From assembly GCA_000753945.1 (NCBI GenBank), contig JQOA01000103.1, forward strand, positions 1 through 15,481: a DNA stretch of 15,481 bases. Direction: 5' to 3'. The notes under the pieces were generated by a model. The model did no database searches. It saw only the letters and a list, made by a program, of their open reading frames with translations, and was not told where the DNA came from. This document shows positions 1 to 6,638 of this stretch, piece by piece. Position 1 is the first letter of the stretch. Each line of letters begins with the position of its first letter. The stretch is from Smithella sp. D17. GTDB taxonomy: Bacteria; Desulfobacterota; Syntrophia; Syntrophales; Smithellaceae. The translations under genes were made by a program, and so were the position numbers.

Positions 1-150
1 AACGTCGTTTACAAAACCGGCAGACTCAATATAACTGCCCTTGGCGGCAAATGCGTCGCCTGTATCTATTGCGCTATCATAGGTCGCGGTATCCTCGGAA
101 GAAAATATGATTATTCTTCCCCGTAGGGGTTTTGTAAAACTTAAAATCAT
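1..150 (-). CDS. Hypothetical protein, N-terminal part, runs off left edge
   Basis: An open frame of 50 codons reads leftwards from an ATG at 150-148 to the window edge, starting MILSFTKPLRG and continuing through a Ser/Asp/Thr/Gly/Ala-rich stretch (SSEDTATYDSAIDTGDAF) to VNDV. The ATG lies 11 bases beyond the stop of the histidine phosphatase on the same strand. Codon choice looks like coding DNA, but no Shine-Dalgarno sequence is obvious and no family is recognised. The same frame is open for 19 further codons upstream of the ATG, inside the phosphatase 3' end, so the two may once have been joined differently. A plus-strand frame (1-126) is also open but its translation looks like a shadow. 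The call is weak because so little of the gene is visible. Confidence 0.3.
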   Translation of the reverse strand, partial: MILSFTKPLRGRIIIFSSEDTATYDSAIDTGDAFAAKGSYIESAGFVNDV

Positions 151-161
151 ATTTTCATTTG

Positions 162-479
162 CTACCAGCCACTCATTATATCCGGCGCTTCCCGCAGATG
201 GCTTCGTTCATTAAACGTTTCAATGAAAATACCATCTTTTTGAAAGTTGACGATCGTCTTGGAAGCATTGCCTACCAGGGAACTTTGGAATTCGTTTGTT
301 TTCAGCGCCCTTTTCAGCGGGCTGGTATGGATCACGCTGATGGGATGATCTTTTAGGGATAATGCCAGAAGCCTGGCCTGTTCAATTCCGACAGTGCTCA
401 ACTCAACATCACTTATTCCTTGAACCCGTCCCTCTTTATTCCAAAGCGTTTCACCGTGTCTGATGATAACGAGCTGCAT
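162..479 (-). CDS. Histidine phosphatase family protein, C-terminally truncated (probable broken gene)
   Basis: The protein has 105 residues. Its N-terminal half is a clear phosphoglycerate mutase-like histidine phosphatase: the phospho-accepting motif RHGET is at residues 7-11, followed by LSTVGIEQARLLA and the TSPLKRALKT motif near residue 53-62. These enzymes remove phosphate from small molecules or proteins through a phosphohistidine. Family members are usually about 200 residues and need a second catalytic His and an acid/base Glu downstream. After residue 62 this sequence no longer resembles the family and stops at 162-164, so the second half of the active site is missing. Neither other frame on this strand restores it. 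The start ATG has an AAGGA sequence upstream. It could be a pseudogene or the result of an assembly join; an intact enzyme is unlikely. Confidence 0.7.
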   Translation of the reverse strand: MQLVIIRHGETLWNKEGRVQGISDVELSTVGIEQARLLALSLKDHPISVIHTSPLKRALKTNEFQSSLVGNASKTIVNFQKDGIFIETFNERSHLREAPDIMSGW

Positions 480-639
480 AGTGTCCTTATGTTAAGTTAA
501 ATTACTTTTTCTTCAATGGTATATTCGGTTTTACACAAACTTTATTGTATAACACTTCCAATATCGTCTCCTGTGGAATACTTTTCCAGTCTTTATTGAT
601 AAATGGATGCAACGATTACATAGAATCAGCCATCGTCGG

Positions 640-1623
640 CTAAAATAGTTTGATGCTTTTAATGCCCCGTCTGTTTTTTAACGCTTTATAAACGATATAG
701 CCGCAGGAAATGTCCTGAATGGCCAGTCCGGTCGCATCGAAAAGCGTTATCTCTTTGGCGGATGTTCTTCCTTTCTTCTTTCCGGCCACGATGTCTCCCA
801 ACAGCGCGTGCACATCATTTTTAGTTATCTGCTTTAGGCCTAGGGGCACATTAATCTCGCCGCTGTGGGAGGCCTGTGTCCAGTCATCAACCACCAGTTT
901 TGCCTGCTTTAATATTTTATGATTGATTTCCTGTTTCCCCGGAGCGTCCGCTCCTATAGCATTGATGTGCGTTCCCGGAGAAACATAGTTCACCAGAGGA
1001 GAGCGGGATGGCGTTGTGGTAATGACAATATCGGAGTCCATTGTAACATCATCCATGTGGGAAGAAACTATGGCTTCCATTCCATAAGTCATTTGCGCCC
1101 ACTTTTTGAATTCCTGAACGCACTCCTTGTCCTTTGGAAATTGCCATATTTTGATCTTGCGGATATTACGAACCTCCAGTAGACACGACAACTGTGTTCG
1201 CGCCTGAGCGCCGCAACCGACGAATCCGGCAACTTTCGAATCTTTCCGGCTCAGATATTTTGCCGCTATTGCTCCGGCAGCGCCGGTCCGGATACCGGTC
1301 AGGTAGGTGCCGTCCATGACCGCCAGCGGAAACCCTGTCTGCGGATCATTCAGAATGATAACGGCCATGACGGCCGGCAGATTACCTTCCGCATTTTGAG
1401 GATGAACATTGACGCATTTAATACCGGCGATGTCAAAGCCTTCACCGGAGATATAAGCGGGCATGGATCGCAGATCACCTTTCGGAAAATATAAATAGCT
1501 TTTGGCGGGCATTTCCGCGCATCCCATGCTATATGCCTTGAAAGCCTTTTCCACCGTTTCATTAGCCACAGCAGGGGTTAGTATTTTTTCAATATCATGC
1601 CTTGTCAGAATAAGTGTTTTCAT
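640..1623 (-). CDS. Ornithine cyclodeaminase / mu-crystallin family protein
   Basis: The 327-residue protein has the full length and landmarks of the NAD(P)-dependent ornithine cyclodeaminase/mu-crystallin family, which also includes archaeal-type alanine dehydrogenases and imine reductases. Visible landmarks are the substrate-binding Arg52 in RSMPAY, Lys69 in AGIKCVNVHP, Arg112 in TGIRTGAAGA, the Rossmann glycine motif GCGAQA at 136-141, the catalytic-type Asp226 in IGADAPGKQE, and LFDATGLAIQD at 294-304. The reaction cannot be fixed from sequence alone: ornithine to proline plus ammonia, reductive amination of pyruvate, and other cyclic or imino substrates all occur. GADAPGKQE occurs in both the cyclodeaminase and alanine dehydrogenase branches. 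It appears monocistronic: a strong promoter lies just upstream and the next gene on this strand is 160 bases away. GAGGAG precedes the ATG, about 13 bases away. Confidence 0.9.
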   Translation of the reverse strand: MKTLILTRHDIEKILTPAVANETVEKAFKAYSMGCAEMPAKSYLYFPKGDLRSMPAYISGEGFDIAGIKCVNVHPQNAEGNLPAVMAVIILNDPQTGFPLAVMDGTYLTGIRTGAAGAIAAKYLSRKDSKVAGFVGCGAQARTQLSCLLEVRNIRKIKIWQFPKDKECVQEFKKWAQMTYGMEAIVSSHMDDVTMDSDIVITTTPSRSPLVNYVSPGTHINAIGADAPGKQEINHKILKQAKLVVDDWTQASHSGEINVPLGLKQITKNDVHALLGDIVAGKKKGRTSAKEITLFDATGLAIQDISCGYIVYKALKNRRGIKSIKLF

Positions 1624-1661
1624 GGGTGATCAGAATTCTCCTCATGGATATAGCTGGGTGG

Positions 1662-1690
1662 AATATAGGGAAGTTCTGTTTGCATGTCAA
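1662..1690 (-). promoter_or_regulatory. Sigma70-type promoter of the ornithine cyclodeaminase-like gene
   Basis: Read on the minus strand there is a perfect -35 TTGACA (1690-1685), a 17-base spacer, and a -10 TATATT (1667-1662), placing a start near 1655, about 30 bases before the ATG. A perfect 10-base palindrome, AGTAATTACT (1701-1710), lies about ten bases upstream of the -35 and could be an operator, but no regulator gene is adjacent. Confidence 0.7.
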
Positions 1691-1794
1691 TTATTTTTAA
1701 AGTAATTACTGCAACAGTTAATTAAAAACCGATTGCACTGCAAAAAAAGTGTGCGGAAAGATGCAATGGCAGAGTTAAACGAGGCAATGAGCCG

Positions 1795-1965
1795 CTAATT
1801 TCTCAGAACAATGAACAAAGCGACAATACCTATAAATGAAAGAATCCAAGGATTCTGCCAGGTATTAACATCTACTATTTGTTCCATGCCCCGACATGCT
1901 GCCGCCTGATATCCCAGATATGCCAATACTCCCAAATTAAGTAGAATCCCCAGCATCTTCAACAT
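1795..1965 (-). CDS. Small two-helix membrane protein (56 aa), hypothetical
   Basis: A 56-residue frame starts at an ATG (1965-1963) preceded at good spacing by AAGGAGAA and ends at TAG. Residues 4-23 (MLGILLNLGVLAYLGYQAAA) and about 38-54 (NPWILSFIGIVALFIVL) form two hydrophobic segments. They are separated by a short polar loop containing Cys24 and an MEQIVDVN stretch, and the protein ends with RN. The predicted topology is a small inner-membrane hairpin. No family name is recognised, and its job is unknown. The clean ribosome-binding site, the two well-formed helices and codon use support a real gene. It is transcribed divergently from the phasin-like gene and lies downstream of no obvious partner. 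Confidence 0.65.
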   Translation of the reverse strand: MLKMLGILLNLGVLAYLGYQAAACRGMEQIVDVNTWQNPWILSFIGIVALFIVLRN

Positions 1966-2072
1966 ATGATTCTCCTTCTTTTGTGTGTAAAAATTAATGT
2001 TAAAATTAGTTTCCCCGACGCATCGTGTATTATAATATCACTATTTATTATTTTTTAAAGAGGAAAATACAC

Positions 2073-2103
2073 AGCCTTATTCGTTGCAGATTAAAATAAG
2101 GCT
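2073..2103. repeat. Inverted repeat in the divergent intergenic region
   Basis: AGCCTTATT (2073-2081) and AATAAGGCT (2095-2103) form a perfect 9-bp stem around a 13-base loop, followed on the plus strand by TTCTT. It lies between two divergent genes, so it ends neither; it could be a weak terminator for upstream read-through, an operator, or part of a leader. Nothing else gene-like is seen between 1966 and 2262. Confidence 0.4.
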
Positions 2104-2188
2104 TTCTTATCGATCAAGCAAGTTTCACCTTAATTCTCATATAAAAATTATTGATAAAAGAGTATGGCCGGAGATCGCACATTTCATC

Positions 2189-2216
2189 TTGACAATTGTT
2201 TTTTTGGTAGTAGCAT
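2189..2216 (+). promoter_or_regulatory. Putative promoter of the phasin-like gene
   Basis: A perfect TTGACA (2189-2194) is followed after 16 bases by TAGCAT (2211-2216), a moderate -10 match. The pair lies about 47 bases upstream of the phasin-like gene's ATG, with a T-rich spacer. The -10 assignment is uncertain. Confidence 0.45.
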
Positions 2217-2262
2217 TAAGTCACTTTTTTAATAATTCTATTGCAAACAAAAGGAGCTAATT

Positions 2263-2664
2263 ATGGATAATAAGGAAATGGTAAAATAAGCGATTGATTT
2301 CCATAAACAGTCATTTGAAAACTGCTTTTCTATGATGGTTACGATTCAGGGCCAGGCCGAGAAGCTGATGAAGACTTTTGTTGACCAGACTCCCGGAATG
2401 AGCGATGAAGGCAAAAAGGTCATGAATCAATGGAAAGATGCATGCAAGAAGGGTATTGACGATTTCAAAAAGGCCATAGATGAAGGATACGCCAGGGTCG
2501 AGACATTCTTCGACAGCAATACGATGGCCAATTTCCATGACCAGACCGAAAATATGTTCAATTCTTACTTAAACCAGGCAAACTGGATGCCTCCGGATCT
2601 GAAAAAGACCATGGAAGACTTTACTGCCACCTATAAGAAGAGTTGCGACGAATATAAAAAGTAA
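2263..2664 (+). CDS. Phasin-like protein, interrupted by an in-frame TAA at codon 9
   Basis: An AAAGGAG ribosome-binding site precedes ATG 2263, which begins MDNKEMVK, then meets TAA at 2287-2289, then continues in the same frame as AIDFHKQSFENCF and on to 2664 with no other stop. Without that stop the protein would be 133 residues, a normal size for small phasin-like proteins of deltaproteobacteria. It is rich in charged amphipathic helices (EKLMKTFVDQ, DACKKGIDDFKKAIDEGY) and aromatic residues, with no signal peptide. Phasins coat polyhydroxyalkanoate granules; that role here is inferred from the helical character and pattern, not from a diagnostic motif. CAA to TAA would be a one-base change. 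Translation could restart at ATG 2332 or 2335, giving about 110 residues, but no good ribosome-binding site is seen there. A small Trp/Cys-rich gene follows 45 bases later. Confidence 0.65.
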
Positions 2665-2709
2665 GCAGTCGATAGAGCCGCAGACAAATTTAGCGAAGGA
2701 GGATTTATC

Positions 2710-2880
2710 ATGGAAAGTAAATGTGCGAGTTGCAGTATGAAATCACGTTATGATAAAAAGCCAAATTCCATAATCAGCAAAATCTGGAAATGGCATCTTA
2801 GCTGGTGTCCGGGATGGAAATCATATCTCAAATCTCTGCCTGAAAACGAAAGAAAAGAAGTAATCAAAAAATACAACTGA
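2710..2880 (+). CDS. Small Trp/Cys-rich conserved-looking protein (56 aa)
   Basis: A 56-residue frame starts at ATG 2710 with an excellent AAGGAGG upstream and ends at TGA 2878-2880. The N-terminus holds a CxxC pair (Cys5, Cys8, in KCASCSMKSRYDKKP). The centre is WKWHLSWCPGWKSYLKSLP (residues 26-44), with four tryptophans and Cys33, followed by the charged tail ENERKEVIKKYN. Such a dense Trp/Cys core suggests a small folded domain, possibly metal-binding through the cysteines and a histidine. I recall similar short proteins in syntrophic deltaproteobacteria but know no assigned function. It follows the phasin-like gene by 45 bases on the same strand and may be co-transcribed with it. Confidence 0.75.
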   Translation: MESKCASCSMKSRYDKKPNSIISKIWKWHLSWCPGWKSYLKSLPENERKEVIKKYN

Positions 2881-2953
2881 AAGAAATAATAATGTCAGTT
2901 TAATTTTGCGGATGCAGTCATTGGAAGAGGTGACGTCGGTTTATATAAATGAT

Positions 2954-3010
2954 GTCATTCCATGTCCTCCGCTGGCGGAGGTGTCACGCAGTGACGGAGG
3001 TGGACATCCA
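2954..3010. repeat. Branched palindrome bounded by GTCAT and ATCCA
   Basis: An outer stem ATGTCC (2962-2967) / GGACAT (3002-3007) encloses two hairpins: CCTCCG (2966-2971) with CGGAGG (2976-2981), and GTCAC (2983-2987) with GTGAC (2991-2995). The unit begins with GTCAT (2954-2958) and ends with ATCCA (3006-3010), the same edges as the palindromes at 8859, 12992, 13235 and 15394. It is probably an extragenic repeat of that family with a cloverleaf-like fold. Confidence 0.6.
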
Positions 3011-3058
3011 ATTCTCTAATCGTCTAATCCCCTGTTTTTCCCTCTTCCACCCCCTTGA

Positions 3059-3076
3059 TCCCCCGCCGGCGGGGGA
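3059..3076. repeat. Perfect 18-base GC-rich palindrome
   Basis: TCCCCCGCC is followed directly by its reverse complement GGCGGGGGA. The palindrome lies in gene-free DNA and has no T tract, so it is not a standard terminator. It looks like one of the dispersed extragenic repeats common in these genomes, but no second copy is present in this window. Confidence 0.6.
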
Positions 3077-3381
3077 CACGCAAAGTACATAAGGTCATAT
3101 AAAATTGACCATCATTAATTGATCTGGGTCTTAGCGCCAGGGACGCATTACTGATAGACGCCTTTTTATCGATCATATATTTTCTACAACACAGTATAGT
3201 GGTTCGCCGGGGATTCAAGCAATGGCTTGGGAAATTCATGCCGGACAGATATCATAATGCCTTCTATGGATTAACCTCAATTATTACCTTATATACTATC
3301 GACTTTAATTCTTGACAAACCTTCTGCAATCAGAAAATGTTAATTAAATTTGTGCCCGCCAAAAAAGGATAGAAATTACCC

Positions 3382-4320
3382 ATGATATACCTCGCACCAG
3401 TCCAGGGGATAACCGACAGGATTTATCGCAACCTGTTTCCTGTATATTTTAAAGGAGTTGATGTCGCTATTGCGCCATTTATCTCCTCATCGAAGAAAAT
3501 GAAAGCGGAGAATAGCCTTCTGCGCGAATTTTACCCTGATCAAAATACGGGTATTCCGACGATACCGCAGATAATGAGTTCTCAACCGGATGACTTCATC
3601 TTGTTCGCCAATGCGTTATACAAAATTGGATACGGCACTGTAAACTGGAACCTCGGCTGTCCGTTTCCCATGGTTGTGAAAAAGGGCAGGGGAGCGGGCA
3701 TGCTTTGTTATCCGGACAGGATCGCATCATTTCTTGAAAAAACCATGCCTGCTATAAAACCGAAATTATCGATCAAGCTCAGGATAGGGTTGAAATATCC
3801 TGACGAGGTGTTGCAGATCATTCCCATTTTCAATCAATATCCGCTCGAAGAACTGATCATCCATCCGAGAACCGGCGAACAGATGTATGAAGGTAAAGTT
3901 GACCTCGATATTTTCGAGCAGTGTCTTAATTTCTCGAAACACAGGGTTGTCTATAACGGGGATATAGATTCTCTGGAGAAACTGGAGATGCTATCCAAAC
4001 GGTTCGGATCAGTCGATCGGTGGATGATCGGCAGGGGTCTTATCGCCAACCCATTTCTCGCGGAAAAAATTAAATTCAATACGGAAAAGCCTTATGATGA
4101 AAAAGTCAAAATCATGAGGACTTTCCATGATAATTTATTCGATGAATATTTGAAAATATTGTCCGGCCCCTCGCATATAACCAATAAAATGAAAGAAATT
4201 TGGACTTATATGGGAGACTTTTTTGAAAACGGAGAAAAAATTAAAAAGAAAATAAATAAAACACATCACCGTGATAATTATGTTGATGTCGTAAATAAGG
4301 TGTTTGATGAGCTTACTTGA
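3382..4320 (+). CDS. tRNA-dihydrouridine synthase family protein
   Basis: This 312-residue flavoprotein has the Dus pattern: an FMN-binding TIM barrel that reduces uridine in the tRNA D-loop with NAD(P)H. Landmarks are LAPVQGITDR at 4-13 (in place of the usual APMAGVTD), PQIM at 62-65, the catalytic Cys93 in NWNLGCPFP with KKGRGAGML just after, Lys132 and Arg134 in SIKLRIG, His161 and Arg163 in IHPRTGEQMYEG, YNGDI at 191-195 and IGRGLIANP at 216-224. The C-terminal helical part (about 235-312) is lysine-rich, as expected for tRNA binding. The length is typical. The subfamily is uncertain: the N-terminal motif departs from classical DusA/B/C. An AAAGGAT sequence precedes the ATG, and the radical SAM gene follows after 18 bases, so the two are probably one operon. 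Confidence 0.88.
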   Translation: MIYLAPVQGITDRIYRNLFPVYFKGVDVAIAPFISSSKKMKAENSLLREFYPDQNTGIPTIPQIMSSQPDDFILFANALYKIGYGTVNWNLGCPFPMVVKKGRGAGMLCYPDRIASFLEKTMPAIKPKLSIKLRIGLKYPDEVLQIIPIFNQYPLEELIIHPRTGEQMYEGKVDLDIFEQCLNFSKHRVVYNGDIDSLEKLEMLSKRFGSVDRWMIGRGLIANPFLAEKIKFNTEKPYDEKVKIMRTFHDNLFDEYLKILSGPSHITNKMKEIWTYMGDFFENGEKIKKKINKTHHRDNYVDVVNKVFDELT

Positions 4321-4338
4321 TATGCCGGAGGCTGATTT

Positions 4339-6210
4339 TTGAAAAAAGTAACACTTAAACTTGTATCAATACACATTGAGGAATCACCTCAGGATGTTCC
4401 TCTGGCTGCTGCATCCCTTAAAGCGCAGCTTGACTCGGTTCCATCCATAAGCCGGAAGCTTGATGTATCATTTCATGATTACACCGTCGATAACTCTGCT
4501 GATTTTATAGCAGAGGACATCTGCGGAAACATTCCGGATATGATCGGTTTCTCCACGTACCTGTGGAACAGGCATATTGTATGTGAAATATGCCGACTCA
4601 TCAGAGAGAAATTCCCGGCTGTTATGCTCTTTGCCGGCGGCGCAGAGGCAACTGCACTTCCTCTAATACTACTGGATAGCGCGCCTTTTGACTTTGTCAT
4701 TAAAGGTGAAGGTGAAATCGTCCTGACGGAAGTCATGAACCGACTGCTGAATGGTGAGACACTTGAAAACATCCCCGGAGTCTTCTTGAAAGGTGCAAAG
4801 ATTAAACCGGAAAAAGACCAGCAGCCCGTCATGGATCTTAACATCCTGCCTTCGCCATATCTTTCCGGAACAATGGATCCCTGTCGTTATTCCCGCCTGT
4901 GGTGGGAACTCTCCCGCGGCTGTCCTTTTAAATGCGGTTTCTGTTTCGAATCGCGGGGTGTGGCAGGTGTACGGCAAATCTCTTTAGAACGCATCAGGAA
5001 AGAACTTGAGCTCTTCGAAGAAAAAAAAGTAAACCAGATATTTGTGCTGGACCCGACTTTTAACTGTGACCTTAAGCGCGCCAAAAAAATTCTGCGCATG
5101 ATTCTTAAAACGGCTCCGCTGATTCATTATACTTTTGAAATAAGAACAGAGTTTATCGACCGCGAACTCGCCGGGCTATTTGCCGGGCTTCACTGCAGCC
5201 TCCAGGTTGGGCTTCAGAGCATTCATCCCGAAGTACTGGCCAATGTAAACAGAACAATCAACACCGTTAAATTCGCTGAAAAGATATCCCTGCTGAACCA
5301 GGCCGGCGCTATCTTCGGGCTGGACCTGATCTACGGGCTACCGGGCGATACGCCCGATGGATTCAAAGAGAGCCTGAATTATGCTCTGAGTCTGCAGCCG
5401 AACCATCTCGATATTTTCCCACTGGCTGTTATACCGGGGACTGCGCTCTATGATCAGGCGGAATCCTTTTCGCTGAACTGTCTGAAAGATGCGCCTTACA
5501 CCCTGATCTCCTCGCCGGGTTTTTCTCAAGCAGAAATGGCCCGGGCCGAATCTCTGAAAAATGCCTGTGAAATATTTTACAACCGCGGGGGCGCTACGGG
5601 CTGGATGTTCATGGCACTGGAGACCATCGGCATTGATCCGGTTAGCTTTCTTTCAGATTTCGCAGGGCATTTATCATCATGCGAACAACCGCTGAAACTC
5701 ACGAAAGAGGAGATTACCGTTATGCAAACCTCTTTTGTGAAAGAGCAGTTCATCAGGCATGACAAAAAAAATCTCTTCCCGGTGATGGAGGATATAATAA
5801 AAATTCATGGTGCGCTGAACAGTTCGCTTTATGCAGGGCCGCTGGTTACAGAAGGGAAAGGCAAATTTAATGATGAAACCGTGTTCTGCTTATCACCCGG
5901 AACTATTTCTCTTTCCTTAACATATGATTTCGATGAACTCATGACAGTCGGCGAGCTTACATTTGAAGAGTTCCTTGATCATTATCACAGAAAGAAAACA
6001 TACCTTGTTGTTTATAATTGCGGCGGCGCTGTTAAAACAATGACAATAGATCACACATTAAGCAGGTTGCTTCGCTCATTTACAGGTATCGAAACACTTC
6101 AGCATATCTGCGAAAAGGAAAATATAAAATCCCGAAAAAAGATTTATGAATTTCTTGAAGTTGCAGTCAAAGAACAGATGATCCATATCATAAGACCTTT
6201 GCAAAACTAA
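4339..6210 (+). CDS. B12-binding domain radical SAM protein
   Basis: The 623-residue protein has a cobalamin-binding-like Rossmann domain at about 1-145 (PDMIGFSTYLWN, LFAGGAEATALP, FDFVIKGEGE) and a radical SAM barrel at about 185-400. The 4Fe-4S/SAM motif CPFKCGFC has Cys195, Cys199 and Cys202, and typical barrel segments follow: FVLDPTFNCD, QVGLQSIHP, GLDLIYGLPGDT and FPLAVIPGTALYD. The classic DxHxxG cobalamin-ligand motif is not visible, so B12 may be bound base-off without a His ligand, or not at all. The C-terminal 200 residues match no domain I can name. Relatives catalyse methylations, ring rearrangements or thiolations; the substrate here cannot be predicted. The start is TTG 4339 with GGAGG about ten bases upstream and no better ATG. 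It follows the Dus gene closely. Confidence 0.88.
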   Translation: MKKVTLKLVSIHIEESPQDVPLAAASLKAQLDSVPSISRKLDVSFHDYTVDNSADFIAEDICGNIPDMIGFSTYLWNRHIVCEICRLIREKFPAVMLFAGGAEATALPLILLDSAPFDFVIKGEGEIVLTEVMNRLLNGETLENIPGVFLKGAKIKPEKDQQPVMDLNILPSPYLSGTMDPCRYSRLWWELSRGCPFKCGFCFESRGVAGVRQISLERIRKELELFEEKKVNQIFVLDPTFNCDLKRAKKILRMILKTAPLIHYTFEIRTEFIDRELAGLFAGLHCSLQVGLQSIHPEVLANVNRTINTVKFAEKISLLNQAGAIFGLDLIYGLPGDTPDGFKESLNYALSLQPNHLDIFPLAVIPGTALYDQAESFSLNCLKDAPYTLISSPGFSQAEMARAESLKNACEIFYNRGGATGWMFMALETIGIDPVSFLSDFAGHLSSCEQPLKLTKEEITVMQTSFVKEQFIRHDKKNLFPVMEDIIKIHGALNSSLYAGPLVTEGKGKFNDETVFCLSPGTISLSLTYDFDELMTVGELTFEEFLDHYHRKKTYLVVYNCGGAVKTMTIDHTLSRLLRSFTGIETLQHICEKENIKSRKKIYEFLEVAVKEQMIHIIRPLQN

Positions 6211-6227
6211 ATAAAACCAGCAATCAT

Positions 6228-6250
6228 GTCATACCGCAGGCCGGTATGAC
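6228..6250. repeat. Palindrome with GTCAT/ATGAC ends
   Basis: GTCATACCG (6228-6236) pairs with CGGTATGAC (6242-6250) around the loop CAGGC. It lies 18 bases after the radical SAM stop. It lacks a T tract, so it is not a classical terminator; the GTCATACC edge matches the repeat inside the uvrC 3' end, so it is probably a solo member of the same family. Confidence 0.65.
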
Positions 6251-6396
6251 GAACAAGTTAACTTAAGGGTCTTAAGGGGTGAGAGAGATTTTTGAAAGCT
6301 ATTATGATATTCCCTACTTTCAGAACGCTCTGCATAACTCAGTATTTTGTTTTAATGGGACATTTCTAAATTGGCTGGACATCGGCCAAGATTTTC

Positions 6397-6425
6397 TTGA
6401 CATACAATTCCGCGTTGCATATACT
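6397..6425 (+). promoter_or_regulatory. Sigma70-type promoter of the thiamin operon
   Basis: A perfect TTGACA (6397-6402), an exact 17-base spacer and TATACT (6420-6425) predict transcription from about 6432, some 40 bases ahead of the TPP riboswitch. The position and quality fit the start of the thi4-thiE transcript. Confidence 0.8.
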
Positions 6426-6470
6426 TTCCCCCGCAAAACGAAGTTCTTATCAAAGAACACATTGGTGAAT

Positions 6471-6545
6471 AGCAGGGGTGGCCGAAAAGAGCCTGAGATT
6501 ATACCCTTTGAACCTGATCCGGATAATGCCGGCGAAGGGAGACAA
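6471..6545 (+). promoter_or_regulatory. TPP riboswitch (THI element)
   Basis: The conserved thiamin pyrophosphate aptamer core is present in order: GGGGTGGCC (6475-6483), GCCTGAGATTATACCC (6491-6506), GAACCTGATCCGGATAATGCC (about 6510-6530) and GGCGAAGGGA (6531-6540). The P3 arm is short (GGC...GCC). The aptamer lies between a strong promoter and an intrinsic terminator and precedes two thiamin biosynthesis genes. TPP binding is therefore expected to favour termination and shut the operon off when thiamin is plentiful. The outer P1 boundary is approximate. Confidence 0.95.
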
Positions 6546-6562
6546 AGCAAGGTGTAGTTATC

Positions 6563-6590
6563 CGTTTCCCCTGAAAGGAAACGTTTTTTT
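6563..6590 (+). terminator. Intrinsic terminator, riboswitch expression platform
   Basis: CGTTTCC (6563-6569) and GGAAACG (6577-6583) form a perfect 7-bp stem with a 7-base loop, followed at once by seven Ts (6584-6590). It lies about 20 bases after the TPP aptamer and 48 bases before the thi4 start codon, the expected arrangement for transcriptional attenuation by TPP. Confidence 0.88.
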
Positions 6591-6638
6591 ATGGTCATTC
6601 TGGTCTGTTCTCCCAAAAAAAATAACCAGGAGGTAGAT

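Larger units (their letters stand above)
2881..3381. other. Gene-free region with palindromes
   Basis: No convincing gene is seen in this 501-base stretch. It holds a branched palindrome (2954-3010), a perfect GC-rich palindrome (3059-3076), and a short GGTCA...TGACC stem near 3093-3110. A perfect TTGACA at 3312-3317 could be a -35 element for the downstream tRNA-dihydrouridine synthase gene, but no good -10 is found at proper spacing. The rest is AT-rich sequence without recognisable features. Confidence 0.6.

Noticed and set aside
159..356. Plus-strand frame of 65 codons
   Set aside because: It lies entirely opposite the histidine phosphatase, whose RHGET and SPLKRA motifs make the minus frame the coding one.
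3024..3239. Minus-strand frame of 71 codons in the gene-free region
   Set aside because: Its C-terminal part is a translation of the GC-rich palindrome and the rest has no coding character or ribosome-binding site.
4479..4844. Minus-strand frame of 121 codons
   Set aside because: It is a shadow of the B12-domain half of the radical SAM gene.
6228..6250. Intrinsic terminator after the radical SAM gene
   Set aside because: The stem is good but no T tract follows on the plus strand, and its edges match the dispersed palindrome family.
6279..6557. Plus-strand frame of 92 codons before thi4
   Set aside because: It starts at GTG without a clear site, spans the promoter, and its last 30 codons are the TPP riboswitch.
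6320..6616. Minus-strand frame of 98 codons
   Set aside because: It is antisense to the promoter, TPP aptamer and terminator, which explain that DNA fully.
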